Source: JBDRLV01 sp043812755
GTDB lineage: Bacteria > Patescibacteriota > Patescibacteriia > UBA9934 > GWF2-40-263
Reading direction: 5' to 3'
Assembly (NCBI GenBank): GCA_043812755.1
Contig: JBDRLV010000060.1
Coordinates: 1 to 58,733 of the forward strand
DNA: 58,733 nt
A program made the position numbers and the translations under genes. The notes under the pieces were generated by a model. That model was not told the origin of the DNA. It ran no database searches and saw nothing but the letters and a program-made list of their open reading frames with translations. Below, in pieces: positions 15,354-22,777 of the stretch. Each line of letters opens with the position of its first letter. Positions within the stretch are counted from its first letter, which is position 1.

Positions 15354-15382
15354 AAAACCACCGGCTGACAACCGATGGTTTT
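15354..15382 (-). terminator. terminator after the 16539 gene
   Basis: Stem AACCACCGG/CCGATGGTT with one mismatch. On the minus strand it is followed by TTTTTGTTTTG. Confidence 0.65.
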
Positions 15383-15393
15383 AATTTATTATA

Positions 15394-16539
15394 TTAGGCC
15401 GCTTGTTGTGTCATTGCTCTACCAATTATCTTTTCTGCATGTGAAGAACTTGCTGATATCTTCCTTATTTCAGAAATAACTTGTGCTTGAAGCACAACAT
15501 CAGCATTCTCAGGGGCTATTTTCCCATTTTGTGCACGCTTTATTGTATCATTTATTCTATCTCCAGTACTCGCATCTTTCATCAACGCTTCTGCAACCAT
15601 TAAACTAATGTTTTCAGTTGTTAATGTTTGTGTTTTATTAGAACCACTACCAGCACCAATGCCTTCTCGTGCCAATGATCTTGCCTTGCTTATTATTACC
15701 CCTAAAGCTTCCTTATTTTTTTTAAACGCCTCCTGAACACAACTTGCCACTACATCCTTAACACTTTCACCCTTTAGACCAAGCAGACTAAGTGATCTCT
15801 CTGGAGAAGGTTGAAGAGATGCTGCAACAGGCAATTCTTTTGCAGTTTGTTTCATAAGAAACCCTTCTATTGCACTCTTGGCCATTTCAGGATTATTTTG
15901 AGAAATCTCAACCATTTTTTTTATCTCATCTTTATTGCTTTTACTTAATCCAGCTTCAACTGTTCGAACTGCCTTATCAATATCGCTTAATTCTTTTAAC
16001 ATTTTACCAGAAAAAGGTTCTTGTTCTTTTTGTTTTCTATCCATTTTCAACTTCATAAGCTTAACAACAGCTCCAGATTCAGTACCTCTCATTAAATAAA
16101 ACAAAGGATTATCTCCCAATTTGTCAGAACTCGATTGCCTCAAATAAACAGCTTTTGGCCCTGATTTTGATATTTCATTCTGCACACTTGGATCTGATAA
16201 GATTGACTCTGATATGTCTGTAAGATACAAATCAACATCATCATCACTGTGTGGATTAACAGTTTCAAATGTCTTGATTGGTATTAGAGCTTCAGGAGGC
16301 AATTCTTCAATCTCAGGCTTTTGTCGCGCTTCTGCATTTGCGACTTCTTGAGCAAAAAAACCAGCCCTACTCATTTCAAGACGTGTGTCCTGACCTGCTT
16401 GTTGTGAGGTCTTAGCTTCTCCTTTATTAAGAACCTCTGCAAATGTAGGATCTTTATCAAATTCAGCAGTTAAATCTGTTAAGTCAACTTTTCCAGTCTT
16501 TGCATCATCCATTGGATTATATCCTCTTACTTCTTGCAT
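15394..16539 (-). CDS. hypothetical soluble protein
   Basis: A 381-residue hydrophilic protein with no transmembrane segment and no recognised family. The start is ATG 16539, about 17 bases after a predicted transcription start; an in-frame TTG at 16548 is an alternative. The N-terminal 100 residues look disordered (acidic, Gln/Lys-rich). The C-terminal 250 residues are helical, with a Ser/Gly-rich hinge GIGAGSGSNKTQ. Ser/Lys/Glu-rich composition and lack of hydrophobic core motifs suggest a structural or adaptor role. It is monocistronic. Confidence 0.65.
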   Translation of the reverse strand: MQEVRGYNPMDDAKTGKVDLTDLTAEFDKDPTFAEVLNKGEAKTSQQAGQDTRLEMSRAGFFAQEVANAEARQKPEIEELPPEALIPIKTFETVNPHSDDDVDLYLTDISESILSDPSVQNEISKSGPKAVYLRQSSSDKLGDNPLFYLMRGTESGAVVKLMKLKMDRKQKEQEPFSGKMLKELSDIDKAVRTVEAGLSKSNKDEIKKMVEISQNNPEMAKSAIEGFLMKQTAKELPVAASLQPSPERSLSLLGLKGESVKDVVASCVQEAFKKNKEALGVIISKARSLAREGIGAGSGSNKTQTLTTENISLMVAEALMKDASTGDRINDTIKRAQNGKIAPENADVVLQAQVISEIRKISASSSHAEKIIGRAMTQQAA

Positions 16540-16562
16540 ATTTTTCAAATTATTATATGCAA

Positions 16563-16591
16563 AGTATACCAGAAAAACATGATTTTGTCAA
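16563..16591 (-). promoter_or_regulatory. promoter TTGACA-N17-TATACT
   Basis: On the minus strand TTGACA (16591-16586), 17-base spacer, TATACT (16568-16563). The leader to ATG 16539 would be about 17 bases with no Shine-Dalgarno. Confidence 0.75.
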
Positions 16592-16659
16592 TATCTTTCG
16601 CTTAAATTAGCAAAAAAACAATATGAGAATAATAGATCCTCCTTAATATGATATTTTCC

Positions 16660-16688
16660 TTGACTCATTAGATAACATTTGCTACACT
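16660..16688 (+). promoter_or_regulatory. rpsO promoter TTGACT-N17-TACACT
   Basis: TTGACT at 16660-16665 and TACACT at 16683-16688 with a 17-base spacer. The leader to rpsO is about 75 bases. Confidence 0.7.
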
Positions 16689-16703
16689 TAGCGCATAAAT
16701 TAA

Positions 16704-16751
16704 GCGTTTTTCTGGGATTTAGGTATGAGCACCTTTTTCTCGGGTAAACGC
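16704..16751 (+). promoter_or_regulatory. structured rpsO leader
   Basis: GCGTTT (16704-16709) can pair with AAACGC (16746-16751), enclosing an inner AGGT-atgagc-ACCT hairpin, just before rpsO. S15 commonly represses its own mRNA through a leader structure, so this is a candidate S15-binding site (inference). Confidence 0.45.
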
Positions 16752-16768
16752 ACGAAATACTATTTATT

Positions 16769-17032
16769 ATGCTCGATGCCAAAAGAAAGCAAAAAATAAT
16801 CGAAAAATACAGAACGCATGAATCAGACACTGGTTCACCACAAGTGCAAATTGCACTTCTTACAGAAGAAATTAAAATGCTCACAGGCCACCTTCGTGAA
16901 CATAAAAAAGATTTTTCAAGTAGAAGAGGTCTTATTAAAAAAGTAAACGAGCGCCGAAGGTTATTGAAATACCTTGAACGCGAGGATGCAAAGGCATTTG
17001 CAAAACTCAAAGAGATACTAGAATTAAAATAA
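16769..17032 (+). CDS. rpsO: 30S ribosomal protein S15
   Basis: An 87-residue protein matching S15 over its whole length: HESDTGSPQVQIALLTEEI binds 16S rRNA helices 20-22, and later HKKDFSSRRGLIKKVNERRR is the conserved basic region. It is part of the 30S platform. It starts in the context tttattATG without Shine-Dalgarno. It lies upstream of an NYN nuclease gene and pnp; the rpsO-pnp neighbourhood is widely conserved. Confidence 0.98.
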   Translation: MLDAKRKQKIIEKYRTHESDTGSPQVQIALLTEEIKMLTGHLREHKKDFSSRRGLIKKVNERRRLLKYLEREDAKAFAKLKEILELK

Positions 17033-17033
17033 A

Positions 17034-17056
17034 ACCCCCTGCTGGCAGGGGGTCTT
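17034..17056 (+). terminator. terminator after rpsO
   Basis: Perfect 8-bp stem ACCCCCTG/CAGGGGGT with loop CTGG, followed by CTTG (poor T run), so termination may be partial. Confidence 0.6.
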
Positions 17057-17069
17057 GCCTTTGCATAAC

Positions 17070-17085
17070 GACCCTGTCGCCAAAT
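17070..17085 (+). repeat. solo copy of the 163-bp palindrome terminus
   Basis: GACCCTGTCGCCAAAT here equals the reversed right terminus of the palindrome at 15176-15338. It sits between rpsO and the NYN gene start. Confidence 0.6.
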
Positions 17086-17093
17086 TTAAAAAT

Positions 17094-17741
17094 ATGATGA
17101 GACATCCAGACCAGCGCGTTGGTGTATTTATTGATACACAAAACATGTACTATAGCGCGCGTTATATGTTTAATAAAAAAGTGAATTTCGGGAACATTGT
17201 AAAAGACGCTGTTGATTCAAGAAAACTCATAAGGGCAATTGCCTACGTTGTTAAAACAAAAACACAAGACGAGTCACCTTTTTTTGATGCACTTGTAAAA
17301 CTTGGAATCGAACTCCGCGAAAAAGATTTGATGGAGTATTTTTCAGGACAAAAAAAAGCAGATTGGGATGTTGGTCTAACAGTAGACGCAATTAGAATGA
17401 TTGACATGCTTGATGTTATTGTTATTGTTTCAGGAGATGGTGATTACATTCCTCTTGTAGAATATGTAAAAAGTCGCGGACGAATTGTGGAGATTGTTGC
17501 GTTTCGAGAAACAACATCAACCCGACTAATTGAACATGCTGATGATTACACAAACTTATCTGAAAATAAAAAAAGATATCTAATTACACCAAATAAGCAA
17601 ACCAATCAACAATATCCACAAAAAGCAAAAGTAGAAAGCAAACAAGAAGAAAAAGTCGATGATGTTTTTTTCATAACACCTGACGATTCTGCAGACACAC
17701 AGGATCAAGAGGAATCAAGGAGAAAAAGATTATCATTTTAA
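17094..17741 (+). CDS. NYN-domain (LabA/DUF88-like) ribonuclease-type protein
   Basis: About 215 residues from ATG 17094; a longer frame from TTG 17055 would read through the repeat at 17070 and is less likely. PIN-like NYN domain: VGVFIDTQNMYY (first Asp), DWDVGLTVDAIRM (second acid) and VIVSGDGDYIPLV (third acidic cluster), the three metal-binding positions. The last 60 residues are a charged tail. It is likely a metal-dependent RNase. Placement between rpsO and pnp suggests a role in RNA turnover, but that is inference from context. Confidence 0.85.
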   Translation: MMRHPDQRVGVFIDTQNMYYSARYMFNKKVNFGNIVKDAVDSRKLIRAIAYVVKTKTQDESPFFDALVKLGIELREKDLMEYFSGQKKADWDVGLTVDAIRMIDMLDVIVIVSGDGDYIPLVEYVKSRGRIVEIVAFRETTSTRLIEHADDYTNLSENKKRYLITPNKQTNQQYPQKAKVESKQEEKVDDVFFITPDDSADTQDQEESRRKRLSF

Positions 17742-17755
17742 TTTACCTATTATTA

Positions 17756-17823
17756 AGACAAGACAGATGTGAACACGGAAGGATCAGAGCTCATTGCTTG
17801 TGAGTTGTGACCTGTCTATGTCT
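17756..17823 (+). promoter_or_regulatory. hairpin in pnp leader
   Basis: AGACA plus GACAG (17756-17766) pair with CTGTC and TGTCT (17812-17823) around an inner CTCA/TGAG hairpin, ending about 24 bases before pnp. In some bacteria pnp is autoregulated through an RNase III-cleaved leader stem, and this could be analogous. Confidence 0.4.
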
Positions 17824-17846
17824 CATTTGTTTGTCACAAAAATATT

Positions 17847-20066
17847 ATGAATACACTACAAACATTTGAAACCCAGTGGGGAGGGAAAACCCTAAAAATC
17901 GAGGTTGGTAAATATGCCAATCAAGCAGGTGGCTCTTGTATTGTTCAATATGGCGAGACTGTTATTCTTGGCACAGCAACAATGAGTGCTGATGTTCGCG
18001 AAGGGTTAGATTTTTTCCCGCTCACGGTTGAGTATGAAGAAAAACTCTATGCTGCAGGGCGAATAAAAGGTAGCCGCTTTGTAAAACGTGGAGGAAGGCC
18101 AACCGATGAGGCTGTTCTCACAGGTCGTTTTATTGATCGTGCAGTAAGGCCTCTTTTTAATGAAAAAATGAGAAATGAAGTTCAAATCGTAATCACATGT
18201 CTTGCATTTGACGGAGAAAACGACCCTGACATCATTGCTCTGCTTGCTGCAAGCTGCGCACTTCATATCAGTAATATCCCATGGGATGGTCCGATTGCAG
18301 ATATTCGAATAGGACAAATTGAAGGAGAATGGGTTATTAACCCAAGCTATGAGGCAAGGTTAAAATCAAAACTAGACCTCGCGTTTGCAGGAACAAAAGA
18401 CAAAATATTAATGGTAGAAGCTGGTGCCCAAGAAGTTGATGAACAAACAGTGCTAGATGCATTTTGGTTTGGTATGAAACATATTGATGCGCCAATTAAA
18501 TTAATCGAGGATGTCAAAAAGGCCGTTGGAAAAGAAAAGAAAACCGAGGTACTTGTAGAACAGACTGAAGAAGCTAAAAAGGTTCAAGAAATTGCACTAC
18601 CATTTATCCTAGAACAAATTGAAAATCTGTTTTTTAAAGTGCCAAAAGCTTCAAAAACAGATCGAGCTGATGCACGAAGAGAAATTAAAAAACGCACTGA
18701 AATCTTTTTGCTAGAAAAAGGAATTAATGAAAACGAAATTCATTTTGGAACAGATATAATCTACGAAACTGTTGAGGAAGTTGTGTCGCGTGAAATTCTT
18801 GAAAATGACAGACGTGTTGATGGTCGTTCAATAGACCAAATCCGTCCATTAGTTTCAGAGGTTGGAGTATTACCAAGAGTACACGGAACTGGTCATTTTA
18901 TGAGAGGTGAAACGCAGGTACTTTCAATCACAACACTTGGTTCTCCTGGTGATGAACAAACATTAGATGGAATGGAGGTTGAAGGAAAAAGAAGATTTTT
19001 CCATCACTACAACTTTCCTCCTTTCTCAGTTGGAGAAACAAAGCCTATGCGTGGCCCAAGTCGCCGTGACATTGGCCACGGTGCTCTTGCTGAAAAAGCA
19101 CTACTGCCTGTAATGCCAGATCAAGAAGACTTCCCATATACAATAAATGTAACGTCAGAAGTTCTAACATCAAATGGATCAAGTTCAATGGGATCAACTT
19201 GTGCAGCTGCACTTTCTCTCATGGATGCTGGTGTGCCAATAAAATCTGCGGTTGCAGGAATTGCAATGGGAGTTGCAACAAACAAAAAAGGTGACTGGAA
19301 AGTTTTTACTGATTTACAAGATCTTGAAGATGGAAAAGGTGGAATGGACTTTAAGATTGCGGGAACAAGAGAGGGAATCACAGCAATACAAATGGATACC
19401 AAAACAACAGGACTTGTAAAAGAACTTGTTGAGGATGCTTTTGCAAAGGCAAAGGTCGCACGCATGGAAATTCTTGATGTTATGCAAAAAGCAATTGCTG
19501 AACCTCGCGCTGAGCTTTCACCATATGCACCAAGAATTATTAGCATTAAAATTGATCCTGAGAGAATTGGTGATGTAATTGGCCCTGGCGGGAAAATCAT
19601 CAACGAAATTATTGACACAACTGGTGTACAATCAATTGATATTGAAGATAGTGGTCTTGTAATGATTACATCAACAAACCAAGAGTCTGGAGCAAAAGCT
19701 CTTGAATGGGTAAAAAAACTAACACGTGAAATCAAGGCAGGAGAAATTTTTGAAGGAAAAGTTGTTAAGATAATGGAGTTTGGAGCCTTTGTTGAGCTAA
19801 TGCCTAAAAAAGATGGAATGGTTCATGTAAGTGAATTAGCACCATGGCATGTTGATAAAGTAACTGACATTGTTCAGGTTGGTAAAATTGTTAAGGTAAA
19901 AGTTATGGAAGTAGATAACATGGGTCGCATTAATCTCTCAATGAAGCAGATAAAAGAAAACTATCCTGATGGTGATTCAAACCGCCCAAAAAACCAATCT
20001 CCACCAACACAAACTGATAAAAAACCACGTTTTGGTGGTTTTGGAAGGAGAAATAACGACAAATGA
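17847..20066 (+). CDS. pnp: polyribonucleotide nucleotidyltransferase (PNPase)
   Basis: A 739-residue enzyme of normal length that degrades RNA 3' to 5' with phosphate. Two RNase PH domains are visible: N-terminal GGSCIVQYGETVILGTATMS and C-terminal GTGHFMRGETQVLSITTLG. An alpha-helical linker joins them, followed by a KH domain (IGDVIGPGGKIINEIIDTTG) and an S1 domain (GKVVKIMEFGAFVELMPKKDG). The C-terminal tail is basic. It starts aaaaatattATG with no Shine-Dalgarno. Its TGA stop overlaps the ATG of the next gene (ATGA), implying coupling. Confidence 0.98.
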   Translation: MNTLQTFETQWGGKTLKIEVGKYANQAGGSCIVQYGETVILGTATMSADVREGLDFFPLTVEYEEKLYAAGRIKGSRFVKRGGRPTDEAVLTGRFIDRAVRPLFNEKMRNEVQIVITCLAFDGENDPDIIALLAASCALHISNIPWDGPIADIRIGQIEGEWVINPSYEARLKSKLDLAFAGTKDKILMVEAGAQEVDEQTVLDAFWFGMKHIDAPIKLIEDVKKAVGKEKKTEVLVEQTEEAKKVQEIALPFILEQIENLFFKVPKASKTDRADARREIKKRTEIFLLEKGINENEIHFGTDIIYETVEEVVSREILENDRRVDGRSIDQIRPLVSEVGVLPRVHGTGHFMRGETQVLSITTLGSPGDEQTLDGMEVEGKRRFFHHYNFPPFSVGETKPMRGPSRRDIGHGALAEKALLPVMPDQEDFPYTINVTSEVLTSNGSSSMGSTCAAALSLMDAGVPIKSAVAGIAMGVATNKKGDWKVFTDLQDLEDGKGGMDFKIAGTREGITAIQMDTKTTGLVKELVEDAFAKAKVARMEILDVMQKAIAEPRAELSPYAPRIISIKIDPERIGDVIGPGGKIINEIIDTTGVQSIDIEDSGLVMITSTNQESGAKALEWVKKLTREIKAGEIFEGKVVKIMEFGAFVELMPKKDGMVHVSELAPWHVDKVTDIVQVGKIVKVKVMEVDNMGRINLSMKQIKENYPDGDSNRPKNQSPPTQTDKKPRFGGFGRRNNDK

Positions 20067-21322
20067 TCAGACTGAACATCCCACTTGAAAGAGGAAAACA
20101 AACAACCCGTCATCCCAGACGGGTTGTTTGGCATGACATTGCATATGTGTGTATTGTTGTCTTTATCTTTTTATTTTTAGGTAATATGTGGTTCACGCGC
20201 AACACAATCTCAAATATTACACCTGAGAATACATGGATAACACTGCGTTTTACACCCAATCAATTCACATGGGGAACCATTTCAGACATTCTCGCAAATA
20301 CAGCAATAATAACGGATAGAGACATCACTATTAATGATTTAAAACCTTATATTAATGGTGAGTTTGCGTTGTTTATTAAAAAAGACGGATCAACAAGTAT
20401 TGCAATTCGATCCCAACAAAAACAGATACCCAGAGAAATTTTAGATTCAAATAGTATTTTCTCAGATGAATCAAAAAATAGCGGAACAGTTCTACTTTCA
20501 AACAAACAAGAACAGACATATGAAGCCAAGTTTTCAAAACCGTGGTTTTATTTTATCCCAACATGGAGTAAAAAACTTGGAACTGTTTATATATCAGATG
20601 ACAATTTTCATACAAAAGGTCTAATCTTACAGGATAAATCCAATTTCATCATACGAATTTCAGGAAAATCTATACTAGAAAAGCAATCTGAAAAGAACAT
20701 AACCGAAGAAATTGCATCCTTTTCGTTAAATACTCTTCTGTTGTCAAACAGTTCAATACCCGACCTATTTCAAAAACTAAAAACAATAGTGATAAATAAC
20801 AACGATTCCTTAGGAGTGTTGCTGGAGTTTGACAAAAACTTAATTTCAAACAACCAGTTACAGGAGATAATTAACCAATATTCCTTACAACAAAGCATAA
20901 AAACAAAAAACTGGTTATTACCAGATGGAACAATTGCAAAAGAAATGCTAACAAACGTTTCTTCAATTTCAGAAGAAGAAATTGTTGTTAATGGAAAATC
21001 ACTAATTAAAATACAACCTTCTACAAATTCTGAACTGCTTATGTATAATAATGAAACAACTACTGTACTTTCAAACAACGAAAATCTGATTGGACTATAT
21101 TTAGAAAATCCAAACAGAACAAAAACAAAATCATGCAAAGGAAATATTGGCCATATTAATATCGAAGGATTTGATAAATTTAACAAGATAACAAAGACAA
21201 TGTTTTCGCCACAAACAATCTCATCAACATTTGAATCAATTGGAATTAATTCACGCTTGTTGTTTACTGACTTCACCTTTTGTAATGAGCAACTTAATGA
21301 TTCAAGCATAGAATCATCCTAA
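20063..21322 (+). CDS. single-pass membrane protein of unknown function
   Basis: A 419-residue protein: a short basic cytoplasmic start, one transmembrane segment at about residues 27-44 (IAYVCIVVFIFLFLGNMWF), then a large Asn/Ser/Thr-rich external domain with many strands. No family recognised. It overlaps pnp by four bases. A perfect 13-bp stem (20098-20129) is embedded in codons 12-23 and could act as the pnp terminator or limit expression of this gene. AT-rich codon use matches the core genome. Confidence 0.7.
   Translation: MIRLNIPLERGKQTTRHPRRVVWHDIAYVCIVVFIFLFLGNMWFTRNTISNITPENTWITLRFTPNQFTWGTISDILANTAIITDRDITINDLKPYINGEFALFIKKDGSTSIAIRSQQKQIPREILDSNSIFSDESKNSGTVLLSNKQEQTYEAKFSKPWFYFIPTWSKKLGTVYISDDNFHTKGLILQDKSNFIIRISGKSILEKQSEKNITEEIASFSLNTLLLSNSSIPDLFQKLKTIVINNNDSLGVLLEFDKNLISNNQLQEIINQYSLQQSIKTKNWLLPDGTIAKEMLTNVSSISEEEIVVNGKSLIKIQPSTNSELLMYNNETTTVLSNNENLIGLYLENPNRTKTKSCKGNIGHINIEGFDKFNKITKTMFSPQTISSTFESIGINSRLLFTDFTFCNEQLNDSSIESS
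20098..20129 (+). terminator. terminator-like hairpin inside the start of the 20063 gene
   Basis: CAAACAACCCGTC pairs perfectly with GACGGGTTGTTTG around loop ATCCCA. It follows pnp by about 30 bases but lacks a long T run. Confidence 0.45.
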
Positions 21323-21323
21323 T

Positions 21324-21363
21324 TGTGGATAACTTGTTCAAAACTGCCCAAATATGTGGATAA
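21324..21363 (-). promoter_or_regulatory. two consensus DnaA boxes
   Basis: TGTGGATAA occurs at 21324-21332 and 21355-21363 (complement TTATCCACA), 31 bases apart, in the gap after the 20063 gene. These are exact matches to the DnaA-box consensus, about 20 kb from the origin. Confidence 0.65.
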
Positions 21364-21444
21364 ATCAAACCCTATTTTTATTTTTGAACACAATTGTTGT
21401 TTAGTAAATTAATTTTGTCGCTTTGTTAAGCAATGAAACGCTCA

Positions 21445-21473
21445 TTGACAAAACCAGAAAAATCATGTATAAT
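21445..21473 (+). promoter_or_regulatory. perfect consensus promoter
   Basis: TTGACA (21445-21450), 17-base spacer, TATAAT (21468-21473): a full match. The next protein gene starts 468 bases downstream, so it mainly drives a non-coding transcript. Confidence 0.85.
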
Positions 21474-21479
21474 ACTTAT

Positions 21480-21878
21480 AGATAGTTGATTGTTCTTTAT
21501 GTATCAATTACTGGGAGGTTTATCGAAACAGTTTAGGACCCTACTCCTAAATGTTTAATTTCGGCAAATACCCCACTTCTCTACTGTTCTGATCAAAAAC
21601 AAAAACAAAAAACAAAAACATCTAGGTTAGCTTGAACTTATGTGGCAACATCTTTAAGTGTAGCCATGCATCAGGCAAAACCAAAGAATGGTGGAGAATG
21701 ACAATTGACATGCAGGTTGAGCCTGCGTTGAGGATGCTGAGTTTTGAACTGATATATATCAGCGCAGAACCCAGCGTCTTCCGCGGTTCCATGCAACTTA
21801 AGGGCCGCGCCCACAAAATAATTTTATTTCGGGGCCAAGCGTGCCCTTTTCTATTTGGACAATATATTGTCCTTTTTC
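21480..21878 (+). ncRNA. candidate structured non-coding RNA, about 400 nt
   Basis: A perfect promoter and a perfect terminator palindrome (21857-21872, then TTTTT) bracket a 400-base stretch with no convincing ORF. Visible hairpins: TTTAGGA/TCCTAAA near 21530-21550, GCAGG/CCTGC near 21713, CTGATATATATCAG near 21750, GGGC/GCCC with TTTT near 21832-21850. A low-complexity CAAAAA tract at 21596-21620 separates two structured halves. Signature sequences of tmRNA, RNase P RNA and SRP RNA were looked for by eye and not found. 6S RNA or a lineage-specific RNA remain possible. Confidence 0.55.
21857..21878 (+). terminator. terminator of the candidate ncRNA
   Basis: Self-complementary GGACAATATATTGTCC followed by TTTTT. 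Confidence 0.75.
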
Positions 21879-21940
21879 TATTTTAATGGTATTGTATTTA
21901 TCACTCAAAAAAGGTAATATACAAGCACTAACCTAAACAT

Positions 21941-22315
21941 ATGGACCAGAATTTTATCGATCAAATGCATCAGTTATTGTTAAAAGAAAAAGAAAATCTT
22001 GAGCAAGAACTTTCGCAATTCGCACACAGAAATTCAAAAGCAACATCACCAGATTATGATGCGGATTTCCCAAATATGGGAGATAAGGAAGATGATAATG
22101 CAACAGAAGTTGCGCAGTTTACAAATAACCTCTCTCTTGAAGGAGAACTTGAAAAAGCACTTCGAGATGTTGAGGCTGCACTCAAGATGATAGATGATGG
22201 AACATACGGAACCTGCAAATATTGCAAACAAGAGATTGACCAAAGAAGAATCAGCGCCCGCCCAACCTCAAGTTCATGTATTCAATGCAAAAAAACTTTA
22301 ACACAAGAACTCTAA
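21941..22315 (+). CDS. TraR/DksA-type zinc-finger protein
   Basis: A 124-residue protein. Residues 1-85 are a helical hairpin rich in Glu/Lys. The C-terminus has the four-cysteine zinc finger CKYC-x17-CIQC with the DksA-type GTYGTC lead-in. Family members bind RNA polymerase through its secondary channel and adjust transcription initiation. The segment DADFPNMGDKEDDNATEVAQF is typical of the YteA/DksA-like subgroup. The end overlaps the lspA start, so the two are coupled. Confidence 0.9.
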   Translation: MDQNFIDQMHQLLLKEKENLEQELSQFAHRNSKATSPDYDADFPNMGDKEDDNATEVAQFTNNLSLEGELEKALRDVEAALKMIDDGTYGTCKYCKQEIDQRRISARPTSSSCIQCKKTLTQEL

Positions 22316-22725
22316 ATTTACTTTTTCCAGCAGTTCTTGCGTTTACAATAACGATAATTGACCAAATACTGAAGTATTATCAACTTCAGTATTTTTCAAA
22401 TTCAATCTATAAAAATATTGGAATTGCTTTTAATATACCAATCCCTGCGCAAATCATTCTTTTACTATCCACAATAATTGGATTGGCAATAATTCTATAT
22501 TGCATCTTACAATGGAAAACCAATAAACAAGGCGCAATATCTGGGATTGTTATTTTGTTAGGTGGCTTTGGAAACTTCGTTGATAGAATTATCTACGGTT
22601 TTACAGTCGATTATATACATGTTTACAATGGTCTTATCATCAACCTTTCAGATATAGTTATAGTCTTTGGTTTAGTATTGTTCCTATTGAACTCACAACA
22701 AATTGACAAAAAGACCAATACATGA
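22276..22725 (+). CDS. lspA: lipoprotein signal peptidase (signal peptidase II)
   Basis: A 149-residue protein with four transmembrane segments. The two catalytic-Asp motifs are present: GNFVDRIIYGFTVDYI and the later INLSDIVIV. The enzyme cleaves signal peptides from lipid-modified prolipoproteins; lipobox proteins at 7036, 56928 and 57677 are potential substrates. Start ATG 22276 overlaps the DksA-like gene by 40 bp; Met at 22285 is an alternative. It ends before a strong terminator. Confidence 0.92.
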   Translation: MYSMQKNFNTRTLNLLFPAVLAFTITIIDQILKYYQLQYFSNSIYKNIGIAFNIPIPAQIILLLSTIIGLAIILYCILQWKTNKQGAISGIVILLGGFGNFVDRIIYGFTVDYIHVYNGLIINLSDIVIVFGLVLFLLNSQQIDKKTNT

Positions 22726-22749
22726 TAAATTGAATATAGAAATCATAAA

Positions 22750-22775
22750 CCCCGTTACCAAACGGGCTTTTTTTA
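22750..22775 (+). terminator. terminator after lspA
   Basis: Stem CCCGTT/AACGGG with loop ACCA, followed by C and seven T. It separates lspA from the comM-like start at 22778. Confidence 0.8.
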
Positions 22776-22777
22776 TT

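Noticed and set aside
21632..21886. 84-codon frame inside the candidate ncRNA
   Set aside because: Composition is not protein-like and it covers the hairpins and terminator palindrome.
22703..22777. Upstream extension of the comM-like gene
   Set aside because: It overlaps the lspA terminator and lspA coding end; family alignments start at MQLQNI.
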